This document shows, piece by piece, positions 1 to 6,938 of a stretch of 12,859 nucleotides of DNA. This stretch comes from an uncultured Barnesiella sp. GTDB taxonomy: Bacteria; Bacteroidota; Bacteroidia; Bacteroidales; Barnesiellaceae_A. The DNA lies in the NCBI GenBank assembly GCA_904502265.1, contig CAJGDT010000026.1, positions 1 to 12,859 of the forward strand. Direction: 5' to 3'. Numbering within the stretch: the first letter of the stretch is position 1; each line of letters starts with the position of its first letter. The notes below the pieces were generated by a model that worked only from the letters and a program-made list of their open reading frames with translations, was not told where the DNA came from and ran no database searches. Position numbers and translations under genes: made by a program.

Positions 1-503
1 CCTTCAAGTCCTATCGAGGCGGGTGCTTTGGCAGGCGATTTATAGAAATAATATTGAGGCAACCAGCCATTGGCGTGCGACCACATTATGAGTCCATGAC
101 TCTCGGTAGGCGATATTTCGCGCACATCGCGCATCACTTGTCCCAGCGTTGCGGTGTCGGTTGTGAGGCATCCTTCATACACCTTCAACGTATCTATCTG
201 GCACTCGCCTCTCTCATTAACCAATATCTCCAAGAGAGTGGGCGAAGAGTTGCGTTGCGACAGCATTATCATCAAGCGACCTTCTATATCCTCGTCGATA
301 AATGCCCTGCACATATCATAGATATTTGTATCATCAAAATGATGGACATACCCCAAATCATTATTTGCCATCATATATACAAGCGATGTATGTTTGACAT
401 TTTTCTGCGGTTCAAATCCCGGATCATCCTTTTTCTTCTCGCACGACATTACCGCCATACAGCAAGCCACGACAATTGTGTAGTAAAAAAATTTTTTCAT
501 CAT
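1..503 (-). CDS. Clostripain-family (C11) cysteine peptidase lipoprotein, N-terminal part, cut by the window edge
   Basis: This reading frame starts at ATG 503 (a second ATG follows at 500) and runs off the left edge with no stop, so only 167 residues are visible. The N-terminus is a lipoprotein signal: a short Lys-rich start, a hydrophobic stretch and a lipobox-like VMSC with Cys21, followed by charged residues, so the protein is probably anchored in the envelope. The mature part opens with a YMMANNDL segment (residues 43-50) and later has HGLIMWSHANGW (136-147). Both resemble the conserved blocks of peptidase family C11 (clostripain), where the His of the second block is catalytic; here that would be His143. 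The catalytic Cys usually lies some tens of residues further on and would be outside the window. The family cleaves after basic residues; the substrate here is unknown. A minus-strand promoter lies just upstream. Confidence is good for the family, lower for activity. Confidence 0.82.
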   Translation of the reverse strand, partial: MMKKFFYYTIVVACCMAVMSCEKKKDDPGFEPQKNVKHTSLVYMMANNDLGYVHHFDDTNIYDMCRAFIDEDIEGRLMIMLSQRNSSPTLLEILVNERGECQIDTLKVYEGCLTTDTATLGQVMRDVREISPTESHGLIMWSHANGWLPQYYFYKSPAKAPASIGLE

Positions 504-524
504 ATAGGTATTATTATTGGTATG

Positions 525-555
525 CAAATGTAACAATATTTATCCGACTGCACAA
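525..555 (-). promoter_or_regulatory. Bacteroidota-type promoter of the clostripain-family gene
   Basis: On the minus strand there is a -7 box TACATTTG (525-532), matching the Bacteroidota consensus TAnnTTTG. A TTG that can serve as the -33 core (553-555) lies exactly 20 nt upstream. The expected start of transcription is about 18-20 nt before ATG 503. The same TTG-N20-TAnnTTTG layout recurs at two other promoters in this window. Confidence 0.65.
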
Positions 556-648
556 GTCATAAGTATCCACTTTAATAATATTCCGATAACATTCTATCCA
601 TCACCTCGCTTTACAACTCAAACGCATGGTAGTATCAATAAAAATACC

Positions 649-656
649 TACTTTTG
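649..656 (+). promoter_or_regulatory. -7 promoter box of the 189-residue unknown gene
   Basis: TACTTTTG matches TAnnTTTG and is followed by GCA, as is common in Bacteroidota. The expected transcription start is near 660, giving a leader of about 18 nt before ATG 678. No clear TTG lies 20 nt upstream (ATG is found there), so the -33 element is weak. The box contains the in-frame TTG at 654, which argues against that codon as the translation start. Confidence 0.6.
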
Positions 657-677
657 CATCACAATTTTATCACCATT

Positions 678-1247
678 ATGGAACATAACGAATATTTAGA
701 TAATTTCGAATTGGCCCTTATCGACAAGTTAGTGCGTTTGTGCCGATCATATAGCAAGTTAGAGGGTGTAATGCCCTCGTCGGAGGATGTCGATGGTATG
801 TGGCAAATTCTTGGCCCCGAGTATTTGGCCGATGCCATTGAGCAAGTACGCGACTACCCTACCGTTTCGGTTGCATGGGCTGCCTACATGGGTATGGCCA
901 TTGCCAACGGATGGGACACCGATTGGAATCGCACCGCCGCACTTACCTATAAAGAACTTTATGGCCCTCGTGGTTTTGACGATATGGACGAGCACATTGT
1001 TGCCAACATTTTGGGTATAACTCTCAGCGACGAAGCAGCTCGCAACATCGAGGACATGACACGTCGCTGCGGCGAACTCACAGTCGACCTCATACGCCAC
1101 GAAGAGGTTGAGCCACAAAGCCCCATGGCATTCCATATTTTCGTGCGCGCATGCCGAGCCATGTATCGCATAGGTGCTGCTCTCGAGCTCGAACGCCTTG
1201 GCTACAAGATGCAACCCATGGGATTCCCCGGGGCAATGCCTTCGTAA
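678..1247 (+). CDS. Conserved-looking cytoplasmic protein of unknown function, 189 residues
   Basis: I do not recognise this family. ATG 678 is chosen because the upstream in-frame TTG at 654 sits inside the promoter -7 box. There is no signal peptide or membrane segment. The sequence looks mostly helical: a Leu-rich helix at residues 8-25, a motif with MWQILGPEYL (41-50), an aromatic and glycine-rich stretch around AWAAYMGMAIANGWDTDW (66-83), a central acidic and basic part, and a last helix at 150-175 followed by a Met/Gly/Pro-rich tail. Codon use (GCC, CTC, ATA) matches the neighbours, and the gene has its own promoter and terminator, so it is probably a real single-gene unit. Neighbours give no firm clue to its role. 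The antisense reading frame over the same bases looks non-coding. Confidence 0.72.
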   Translation: MEHNEYLDNFELALIDKLVRLCRSYSKLEGVMPSSEDVDGMWQILGPEYLADAIEQVRDYPTVSVAWAAYMGMAIANGWDTDWNRTAALTYKELYGPRGFDDMDEHIVANILGITLSDEAARNIEDMTRRCGELTVDLIRHEEVEPQSPMAFHIFVRACRAMYRIGAALELERLGYKMQPMGFPGAMPS

Positions 1248-1286
1248 TAGCACATCGTTGCAATATTATTACAATTAAATAATGTC

Positions 1287-1315
1287 AAAACCGCACCACA
1301 CTGTGCGGTTTTGTT
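1287..1315 (+). terminator. Rho-independent terminator after the unknown 189-residue gene
   Basis: A perfect 10-bp stem (1287-1296 with 1303-1312) closes a 6-nt loop and has a GC-rich core flanked by four A and four T. It begins 39 nt after the stop codon and lies immediately before the -7 box of the next gene, so the two transcription units are tightly packed. Confidence 0.8.
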
Positions 1316-1316
1316 G

Positions 1317-1324
1317 TATCTTCG
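1317..1324 (+). promoter_or_regulatory. -7-like promoter box of the TPR gene
   Basis: TATCTTCG differs from TAnnTTTG by one base. It starts only 5 nt after the upstream terminator stem and ends 4 nt before ATG 1329. If used, transcription would start at or next to the start codon. No TTG is found 20 nt upstream, because that position lies in the terminator hairpin. Confidence 0.45.
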
Positions 1325-1328
1325 CATC

Positions 1329-2153
1329 ATGAAACAATTAATATTTACCCTCCTTTTATGCCTCTTCATATCAAACGCGCAGGCCGACACATACTACCAA
1401 TGGGTCGATAGCGCCGATATATATATAAGTCAAGAACAATGGAGCAAGGCCGAGAATGCTCTACTCAATGCACTACGTGCCGAGCCGGCCAATGCCCAAA
1501 ATTCGCTCCTACTCTCCAACCTCGGCACTGTACAACGCTACTGCGGCAAATACCAAGAGGCGCTCGACACATATACTATGGCACTCTTTATGACCCCGCG
1601 TTCTACAACGCTCATACGCAATCGAGCCGCATTATATGCCGAAATGGATAGTCTCGACCTCGCTTGTGCCAACTACAGCCACCTCATCATACTCGATGAT
1701 AGCGACGAGGATGCCCTATACAACCGCGCTCTCATATACATGCAGAAGGGCGACACCGTGGCTTGCCGCAAAGACCTCGAATATATGTTGAGCAACAATC
1801 CCAATAGCAGCAAAGCTCGAATGGGTTTCGCCACCTTTTTCAAGGCTCAGGGATACTATAGCGAGGCCATTGAAATGTACGACCAAGTCATTCGCGAAAA
1901 CAACAATGCAGCTCATCTATACATAGGACGTGCCGAGACATATATACTTTGGGGCAAAAGCCTGGAAGCCGATAAAGACATAGCTCGCGCCATGGAACTT
2001 GCACCCAACGACCCATTTGTCTACATCTTACGAGCCTACAACAAAATAGCACGATATGAGTATGCCGATGCTGTACGCGATGTAGAACGTGCACGTGAGC
2101 TGGGATACGACACAACTACTTGCGACAACCTCATCAACGAGATTATGAAGTAA
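1329..2153 (+). CDS. Exported tetratricopeptide-repeat protein, 274 residues
   Basis: The protein begins with a clear type I signal peptide (residues 1 to about 19, with a hydrophobic core and a likely cut after Ala-Gln-Ala), so it should act in the periplasm or be attached to the envelope from that side. The rest is about seven TPR units of roughly 33 residues, near 27-58, 62-93, 95-126, 128-159, 162-193, 195-227 and 229-260. They show the usual spacing of Ala, Gly, Tyr and Leu residues with Pro/Asn at repeat ends (EPANAQ, NNPNSS, APNDPF). TPR arrays bind partner proteins; no enzymatic domain is present and no partner is visible. ATG 1329 is chosen because it begins the signal peptide; the in-frame TTG at 1311 lies between the terminator and the promoter box. 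It probably has its own promoter, and the next gene starts 55 nt downstream with another. Confidence 0.85.
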   Translation: MKQLIFTLLLCLFISNAQADTYYQWVDSADIYISQEQWSKAENALLNALRAEPANAQNSLLLSNLGTVQRYCGKYQEALDTYTMALFMTPRSTTLIRNRAALYAEMDSLDLACANYSHLIILDDSDEDALYNRALIYMQKGDTVACRKDLEYMLSNNPNSSKARMGFATFFKAQGYYSEAIEMYDQVIRENNNAAHLYIGRAETYILWGKSLEADKDIARAMELAPNDPFVYILRAYNKIARYEYADAVRDVERARELGYDTTTCDNLINEIMK

Positions 2154-2172
2154 TAAATTTTGTGAAAATTCC

Positions 2173-2203
2173 TTGCATACTTGCACTTTTAGCCCTACCT
2201 TTG
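2173..2203 (+). promoter_or_regulatory. Bacteroidota-type promoter of the HU-CCDC81/SPOR gene
   Basis: A TTG (-33 core, 2173-2175) is followed after exactly 20 nt by TACCTTTG (-7 box, 2196-2203). The box ends 5 nt before ATG 2209, which predicts a leader of only a few nucleotides or none. The in-frame TTG at 2173 is the -33 element and not a start codon. Confidence 0.72.
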
Positions 2204-2208
2204 TACAA

Positions 2209-3222
2209 ATGAATAATCTGTCGTTACATATCGAATACCTCCTCACTCAGCACGATTGTGTAGTTGTGCCCGGTTGGGGTGCGCTCGTTGTGCAACACAG
2301 TAACGCCACTTTCGAAGCCGGCAAAGCAATCACACCTCCCCATAGTTGGCTTTGCTTCAACTCTTTATTATCGCACAACGATGCCCTATTGGCTCACTCG
2401 GTAATGAAGGCCGACCAATGCTCTTACGACGAGGCTATGACCTACATCGGTGAGCAAGTAGCACAATGGCACAACATGCTTCAACAAGGCAAGAACCTTG
2501 TGCTCGACAATATAGGTTCTTTCGTTCAACAAGAGAATGGAGCTATTATCTTCACCGAGGCAACATCTTCGATTGTCAATAAAAGCATGACACTGTTGCC
2601 GGCTATCGACATGCCCCTACTTGCCGACATCTTGCCTTTCGATGCTGAAGACATTAGCCAAGATACTGCTGCAAATGAGCCCGTGAAGATTAAATGGTAC
2701 CGTCAAGCTGTTAGCACTGTTGCATCGATAGCTGCCATTATTATTTTCATGCTTTTTATATCTACTCCCATCGACAACTTCCAACCCACCAACGACTATG
2801 CAGGATTGGTTGCAGCCGAACTTTTAAGCAAGCAAGAGATATGCACCTCTATCGATGACACTACTGCCATTGACATCATTGATGATGTTATTACCGACAT
2901 CAATCTTGACGAAACAGTTGAAATAAAAGACGTCATTCCCACCCAAGAAGCCATCAGCGCCGAAGTGACCGAAACACTCGAAACGCCCAACTACATATTG
3001 GTGATTGGCTCTCTACCCACACGCAACTTGGCCGAAAAACAAATAGCCGAATTTGTATCAATGGGTATTACCGAGCATATCAATATATACGAGAGCAATG
3101 GCCGTTTCCGCCTCTATATCGATGGCTACAACACCATGCAACAGGCCCAACAACGCCTTGACGAGATTACCACTCAATCATTGGTACCCGTTGCCGGTAT
3201 CTGGATTTGTTCGACCCGATAA
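2209..3222 (+). CDS. HU-CCDC81 domain protein with one membrane segment and a C-terminal SPOR domain, 337 residues
   Basis: Residues 1-58 and about 59-135 match, by my reading, the paired HU-CCDC81 domains of Bacteroidota proteins: HIEYLLTQHDCVVVPGWGAL near the start, then a second unit with QGKNLVLDNIGSF, typical of the HU fold. One membrane helix follows (about 168-186), then an acidic linker (187-258) and a SPOR domain (about 260-337) opening with NYILVIGSLPTRNLAEKQ and containing GRFRLYIDGY. SPOR domains bind peptidoglycan strands lacking stem peptides, often at division sites. The inferred topology puts the HU-like part in the cytoplasm and SPOR in the periplasm, linking the inside of the cell to the wall. 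Whether the HU-like domains bind DNA or protein is not known to me. The stop codon overlaps the next start, so the two are translationally coupled. ATG 2209 is set by the domain start and the promoter position. Confidence 0.88.
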   Translation: MNNLSLHIEYLLTQHDCVVVPGWGALVVQHSNATFEAGKAITPPHSWLCFNSLLSHNDALLAHSVMKADQCSYDEAMTYIGEQVAQWHNMLQQGKNLVLDNIGSFVQQENGAIIFTEATSSIVNKSMTLLPAIDMPLLADILPFDAEDISQDTAANEPVKIKWYRQAVSTVASIAAIIIFMLFISTPIDNFQPTNDYAGLVAAELLSKQEICTSIDDTTAIDIIDDVITDINLDETVEIKDVIPTQEAISAEVTETLETPNYILVIGSLPTRNLAEKQIAEFVSMGITEHINIYESNGRFRLYIDGYNTMQQAQQRLDEITTQSLVPVAGIWICSTR

Positions 3223-3707
3223 TGGACTCTCAGCAAGTTTTATTCGAAACACTCCCATTCCGCATTTCATCATCGCGGTACTTCTCGGTCATTGTTCGTC
3301 GCTTACTATTTCGCTGGCTCAGCCTTTCCATTATTTCGCTCACACTGCTCATTGCCGCCACTTGCTACGACCTCCGCTTTGGCATCGTATTGCTCATGTT
3401 TATTTTCATTATTCTTCCGTTGGTACTTTTCATCTTCTATTACAACTATGCGTTGCGACCCGAAGCCTTCTACTCTGTAGTCGAAAAGAGTGTAACCATA
3501 ACATCACAAGGCATCGACTGCATCTACAACGAGAAGACTCACAATATACTAAACTGGAGCAATGTACAACGCATCGAACGCGACAACAAGGCTTTCTACA
3601 TTTTCACCGGCAACAACACCTACTTCTACCTCTCGCGCGAGGCTTTTGCATCAATCGAGGAATTAAGCCGATTCGAAAAAGATTTTTTACCATCAATAAT
3701 TTCCTAA
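3222..3707 (+). CDS. Small membrane protein with a YcxB-like C-terminal domain, 161 residues
   Basis: The start ATG shares one base with the preceding TAA (TAATG at 3220-3224), a sign of coupled translation with the HU-CCDC81/SPOR gene. Two membrane helices lie near residues 31-48 and 53-77, after a short basic N-terminal part. The C-terminal portion (about 88-158) fits the YcxB-like pattern: a beta strand VTITSQGIDCIY, then NWSNVQRIERDNKAFYIF, then a strand and a helix with SREAFASIEEL. YcxB-like proteins are widespread and their function is not established; the soluble part probably faces the cytoplasm. The pairing suggests work in the same envelope process as its partner, but this is inferred from gene order only. 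No convincing terminator is seen before the next promoter at 3747. Confidence 0.78.
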   Translation: MDSQQVLFETLPFRISSSRYFSVIVRRLLFRWLSLSIISLTLLIAATCYDLRFGIVLLMFIFIILPLVLFIFYYNYALRPEAFYSVVEKSVTITSQGIDCIYNEKTHNILNWSNVQRIERDNKAFYIFTGNNTYFYLSREAFASIEELSRFEKDFLPSIIS

Positions 3708-3746
3708 ATTTCGTTATAATAAGTGGCTTTTACCAAAAACTCTCAC

Positions 3747-3754
3747 TATCTTTG
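3747..3754 (+). promoter_or_regulatory. -7 promoter box of the TPR/PD40-NfeD-FloA operon
   Basis: TATCTTTG is an exact match to TAnnTTTG and to its most common variant. The predicted transcription start near 3758 gives a leader of about 27 nt. The sequence 20 nt upstream is TGG, so the -33 element is poor. The following gaps of 7 and 29 nt contain no further -7 box, which supports one three-gene transcript. Confidence 0.65.
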
Positions 3755-3784
3755 TAGATGATAGAATAGCTAAAGTCACATCCT

Positions 3785-5236
3785 ATGCGCAAATATATAC
3801 TTATCATAGTAGCATACTTGGTAGCCATAGCCGGCTGCACAAGCGCTTATGCCCAAAAGATATCTCTTGACGAGGCCAAAGAACTCTACAAAGCCGAGAA
3901 ATATGCCGAGGCTGCCCCTACCTTCAAGGCCGAATTGAAAAAGAAACCCAAAAACGGTTCATACAACCACTGGTATGGCGTGTGCCTCTACCACATGCAA
4001 CAATATGATGAGGCTATTAAATACCTCAAGATAGGCATAGAACGCAAAGTCGCCTTATCAAACTATTATCTGGCCGAAACATATGCCAAGCTATACCGCT
4101 TCGACGAGGCAATAGAGGCATATAACGCATATCTGTCGTTTGTGAAAAAAGAGAAAAAAGAGCCTATCGAAGGTGTCGACGATCGCATTGCTTCGGCCAA
4201 GATGGGACAAAAGATGATGCGTGGTGTTGAGCGCGTGCAAGTCATTGACAGTTTGGCCATCGACTCACTCGACTTCATCAAGCACTACCGCCTATCGCCC
4301 GAGGCCGGCCGATTGCTTGGTTACAAAACTTTGCCCGAGAAATTACGTATCGACAGCAACACTGTAGCCTACTTGCCCCAACGCGGAGACGTTATATACA
4401 TGGGACACAAACTCAACGACAACTACGACATCTGCGAGTCGAACTATTTGTTGGGCGAGGATTGGGCCACACCTCACTCTCTGTCTAACAACATCAATAC
4501 TGATGACAACCAAAACTACCCCTACCTGCTTAACGATGGACAAACACTATATTTTGCTCAAGATGGAGCAACAAGTTTGGGTGGATACGACATCTACATC
4601 ACCATGTTCAACTCTGAGCGTGGCGACTTTATGTTACCCCAAAACCTGGGCATGCCATTCAACTCATTCGACAACGACTTCATGATGGCAATTGACGAGA
4701 CTATAGGTGTAGGCTGGTTTATAACCGACCGAAACCATATCCCGGGCAAACTCACACTATACGTTTTCATCCCCAACGACACCAAGAAAGTATATAGTAG
4801 TGACAACGAAAAGCTGTCGCAATTAGCACAACTCACATCTATTGCCGACACTTGGAATGAGGATACCGACTACTCTACATACTTGAGCACAATTGCCTCT
4901 ATCGAGCCCAACGAAAGCAAATTGCGCAGACAAGAGTTCTACTTCGTATTGTGCGATGGCATCGTTTACACTCATTCGAGCGACTTTGAAAATAGCGATG
5001 CGCTTCGTTACTACAATCAAGCCCGCTCATTAAAACAAAAAATAGACCAACGCAATGCTCAACTAAAGAAATTAAGGGAAGAATATGCACAAGCCAATGC
5101 TGCACAAAAAGCCCAATTGAGCAACAAAATATTGCAACTCGAACAGGAGATACTCAACATCAACGAATCTCCCATGACATACGAAAACCGCGCCCGTCGC
5201 GCCGAACTCAACTACTTAGGTATAGACATTAAATAA
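3785..5236 (+). CDS. Exported TPR / PD40-like / coiled-coil protein, first gene of the NfeD-FloA operon, 483 residues
   Basis: The N-terminus is a signal peptide that can be read two ways: a textbook lipobox IAGC (residues 15-18, Cys18) for a lipoprotein, or a type I cut after Ala-Tyr-Ala (21-23). Residues 25-120 hold about three TPR units (for example YAEAAPTFKAELKKKP and YDEAIKYLKIGIE). Residues about 190-330 look like WD40/PD40-type beta-propeller strands, clearest at QNYPYLLNDGQTLYFAQDG and GGYDIYI (243-272). A charged coiled coil covers about 411-459. TPR plus PD40 also occurs in the N-terminal half of T9SS and peptidoglycan-associated proteins such as PorE, but the OmpA-like domain found there is absent here, so I do not assign that name. 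It precedes nfeD by only 7 nt. It may be the periplasmic partner of the NfeD-flotillin pair; this is inference from the operon. Confidence 0.83.
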   Translation: MRKYILIIVAYLVAIAGCTSAYAQKISLDEAKELYKAEKYAEAAPTFKAELKKKPKNGSYNHWYGVCLYHMQQYDEAIKYLKIGIERKVALSNYYLAETYAKLYRFDEAIEAYNAYLSFVKKEKKEPIEGVDDRIASAKMGQKMMRGVERVQVIDSLAIDSLDFIKHYRLSPEAGRLLGYKTLPEKLRIDSNTVAYLPQRGDVIYMGHKLNDNYDICESNYLLGEDWATPHSLSNNINTDDNQNYPYLLNDGQTLYFAQDGATSLGGYDIYITMFNSERGDFMLPQNLGMPFNSFDNDFMMAIDETIGVGWFITDRNHIPGKLTLYVFIPNDTKKVYSSDNEKLSQLAQLTSIADTWNEDTDYSTYLSTIASIEPNESKLRRQEFYFVLCDGIVYTHSSDFENSDALRYYNQARSLKQKIDQRNAQLKKLREEYAQANAAQKAQLSNKILQLEQEILNINESPMTYENRARRAELNYLGIDIK

Positions 5237-5243
5237 TATAGTA

Positions 5244-5717
5244 ATGATACTCGACGTTGTAATCCTTCTTGTTCTTATATCTCTGGCTATCTTTTTATTG
5301 ATACTGGAGTTATTTTTCCTTCCGGGAGTATCCATCGCAGCACTATTCTCACTCGCTTTCTATGGAGCTGCTATATTCTTTGCTTTTGCCCACATAGGCT
5401 CTACAGTGGGCTTCATTACGCTGATAGTATCGCTACTGCTTACTATATTTATTATATGGTACTTTATGCGTTCGCGCACACTCGACAAGATGTCGCTTCA
5501 CACCAATATCGACTCTACAGCACCCACTCGGGTAAGTAGCAATATCAATATTGGCGACCAAGGTATCACAATATCACGCCTCAACCCCATGGGCCGAGTA
5601 CTCATAGGCAATGTAACAGTAGAGGCTCGTTCCATCGACTTTATTGACGAAGGCACTCCGGTAATCATCAAGCACATTGAACAAACAACCATATTCGTAG
5701 AACCTGTAGAAAAATAA
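5244..5717 (+). CDS. Short NfeD-family membrane protein, 157 residues
   Basis: Three membrane helices fill the first half (about residues 4-27, 30-50 and 54-75), followed by a linker and a C-terminal OB-fold-like beta domain (about 103-155). The latter has the family pattern GDQGITISRLNPMGRVLIG, then EGTPVIIKHIEQTTIFVEP. This is the short NfeD form: the N-terminal ClpP-like serine protease domain of long NfeD proteins is missing, so no protease activity is expected. In many bacteria a short NfeD is encoded next to a flotillin or stomatin and works with it at the membrane; here it lies 29 nt before floA. The start at 5244 follows the previous stop by 7 nt. I am sure of the family; the exact role is known only in outline. 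Confidence 0.9.
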   Translation: MILDVVILLVLISLAIFLLILELFFLPGVSIAALFSLAFYGAAIFFAFAHIGSTVGFITLIVSLLLTIFIIWYFMRSRTLDKMSLHTNIDSTAPTRVSSNINIGDQGITISRLNPMGRVLIGNVTVEARSIDFIDEGTPVIIKHIEQTTIFVEPVEK

Positions 5718-5746
5718 ATTTCTGATATCATAAAACAACAAACATC

Positions 5747-6727
5747 ATGGAAGTAATTACAATTTTACTACTGACAGCGGTTATCATACTGATAGCTCTG
5801 TTTTTCTACTTCGTGCCATTCCTGCTATGGCTGTCGGCACGTGTTTCGGGCGTCAATATTTCGCTTTTGCAACTCTTCTTGATGCGCATCCGCAAAGTTC
5901 CGCCCCAAGCCATCGTCAGCGGTATGATTGAGGCTCACAAAGCAGGTCTCAGCACCATTACCCGCGACGAACTCGAAGCTCACTACCTTGCCGGTGGTCA
6001 TGTTGAGCGCGTGGTTCATGCTCTTGTATCGGCTGCCAAGGCCAACATCGAGTTGGACTTCAAGATGGCTTCTGCTATCGATTTGGCCGGTCGTAACGTT
6101 TACGAGGCAGTACAAATGTCGGTTAATCCCAAAGTGATTGATACACCTCCTGTTACTGCAGTTGCCAAAGATGGTATCCAGCTCATTGCCAAGGCTCGCG
6201 TTACCGTACGTGCCAATATCCGTCAGCTTGTAGGTGGTGCCGGCGAAGACACTATTTTGGCTCGCGTTGGTGAAGGTATCGTATCGTCTATCGGTTCGAG
6301 CGTATCTCACAAAGAGGTATTGGAAAACCCCGACTCTATCTCTAAACTTGTATTGCGCAAGGGTCTCGACTCTGGTACTGCATTTGAAATTCTCTCTATC
6401 GACATCGCCGACATCGATATAGGTAAAAACATCGGTGCTACATTGCAAATAGATCAAGCCCAAGCCGACAAGAACATCGCTCAAGCCAAGGCCGAGGAGC
6501 GTCGTGCAATGGCGATTGCTCTTGAACAAGAGATGAAAGCCAAAGCTCAAGAGGCTAAAGCCAAAGTTATCGAGGCCGAAGCCGAAGTACCTCGCGCTAT
6601 GGCCGAAGCTTTCCGCAATGGCAATTTAGGCATTATGGACTATTATAAAATGAAAAACATAGAGGCCGATACCTCTATGCGCGAGAACATCGCAAAGCCA
6701 TCAACCCCCAAAGTTGACAACAAATAA
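5747..6727 (+). CDS. floA: Flotillin-like protein FloA, 326 residues
   Basis: The protein starts with a hydrophobic membrane segment (about residues 3-29), continues with the SPFH/PHB core (about 45-225, including VPPQAIVSGMIEAHKAG and LIAKARVTVRANI) and then an Ala/Glu/Lys-rich coiled coil (about 233-285) with repeated Glu-Ala pairs, as in the YqfA/FloA family. The length, near 330 residues, is normal for FloA and shorter than FloT. FloA proteins oligomerise and organise functional membrane microdomains, which affect protein secretion, membrane fluidity and envelope complexes. It is the last gene of the operon and is followed by a strong terminator. Codon use is enriched in GGT, CGT and GTT compared with neighbours, which suggests high expression. 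The tail (about 305-326) is polar and Lys-rich. Confidence 0.95.
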   Translation: MEVITILLLTAVIILIALFFYFVPFLLWLSARVSGVNISLLQLFLMRIRKVPPQAIVSGMIEAHKAGLSTITRDELEAHYLAGGHVERVVHALVSAAKANIELDFKMASAIDLAGRNVYEAVQMSVNPKVIDTPPVTAVAKDGIQLIAKARVTVRANIRQLVGGAGEDTILARVGEGIVSSIGSSVSHKEVLENPDSISKLVLRKGLDSGTAFEILSIDIADIDIGKNIGATLQIDQAQADKNIAQAKAEERRAMAIALEQEMKAKAQEAKAKVIEAEAEVPRAMAEAFRNGNLGIMDYYKMKNIEADTSMRENIAKPSTPKVDNK

Positions 6728-6755
6728 ACCAATACAAATACTTTCACTTTTATAT

Positions 6756-6797
6756 AGGCTGTATCAAAAATTCATTTGATACAGCCTTTTATTTTTT
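6756..6797 (+). terminator. Strong rho-independent terminator of the TPR/PD40-NfeD-FloA operon
   Basis: A perfect 13-bp stem (6756-6768 with 6775-6787) with a 6-nt loop is followed by a T-rich tract to about 6797. It lies 28 nt after the floA stop codon. The outer arm AGGCTGT is shared with the terminator at 10263-10295. Confidence 0.9.
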
Positions 6798-6878
6798 CAT
6801 TAACCAAGCACAAGATCCCATTTTCTTATACTTCCGAACTACACACGCATTCAATTCACACTCTTTAACTCTTTCGAC

Positions 6879-6909
6879 TTGATATTCTTTTCGCTTTTGA
6901 ATACTTTTG
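6879..6909 (+). promoter_or_regulatory. Bacteroidota-type promoter of the Asp-box T9SS cargo gene
   Basis: TTG (6879-6881) is followed after exactly 20 nt by TACTTTTG (6902-6909), then GCA. The predicted transcription start near 6913 gives a leader of about 26 nt, AT-rich and without a Shine-Dalgarno sequence. Confidence 0.75.
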
Positions 6910-6938
6910 CAATTTAATAATCATAAACCTTATATAAT

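Noticed and set aside
54..533. A 159-codon plus-strand frame at the left end
   Set aside because: It is opposite the clostripain-family lipoprotein, whose signal peptide, lipobox and peptidase motifs are clear on the minus strand.
759..1253. A 164-codon minus-strand frame opposite the unknown 189-residue gene
   Set aside because: The plus-strand frame has the promoter, the terminator and protein-like composition, while the antisense product is rich in Cys and His and lacks any domain.
2156..2170. AATTTT/AAAATT hairpin after the TPR gene as a terminator
   Set aside because: The stem is only 6 bp and entirely A-T with a 3-nt loop and no T tract, so it is too weak to claim.
2173..2208. N-terminal extension of the HU-CCDC81/SPOR protein from TTG 2173
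   Set aside because: The extension would contain the -33 and -7 promoter elements. The domain begins right at ATG 2209. The same reasoning excludes TTG 654 and TTG 1311 in the two preceding genes.
3053..3757. A 234-codon plus-strand frame overlapping the SPOR and YcxB-like genes
   Set aside because: It crosses two coupled genes in a different frame and gives a His/Pro/Ser/Leu-rich product without domains.
5825..6550. A 241-codon open frame on the minus strand inside floA
   Set aside because: It lies wholly opposite a confident flotillin gene, its Cys/His-rich product resembles no family I know, and it has no promoter box. It is explained by the codon pattern of floA.
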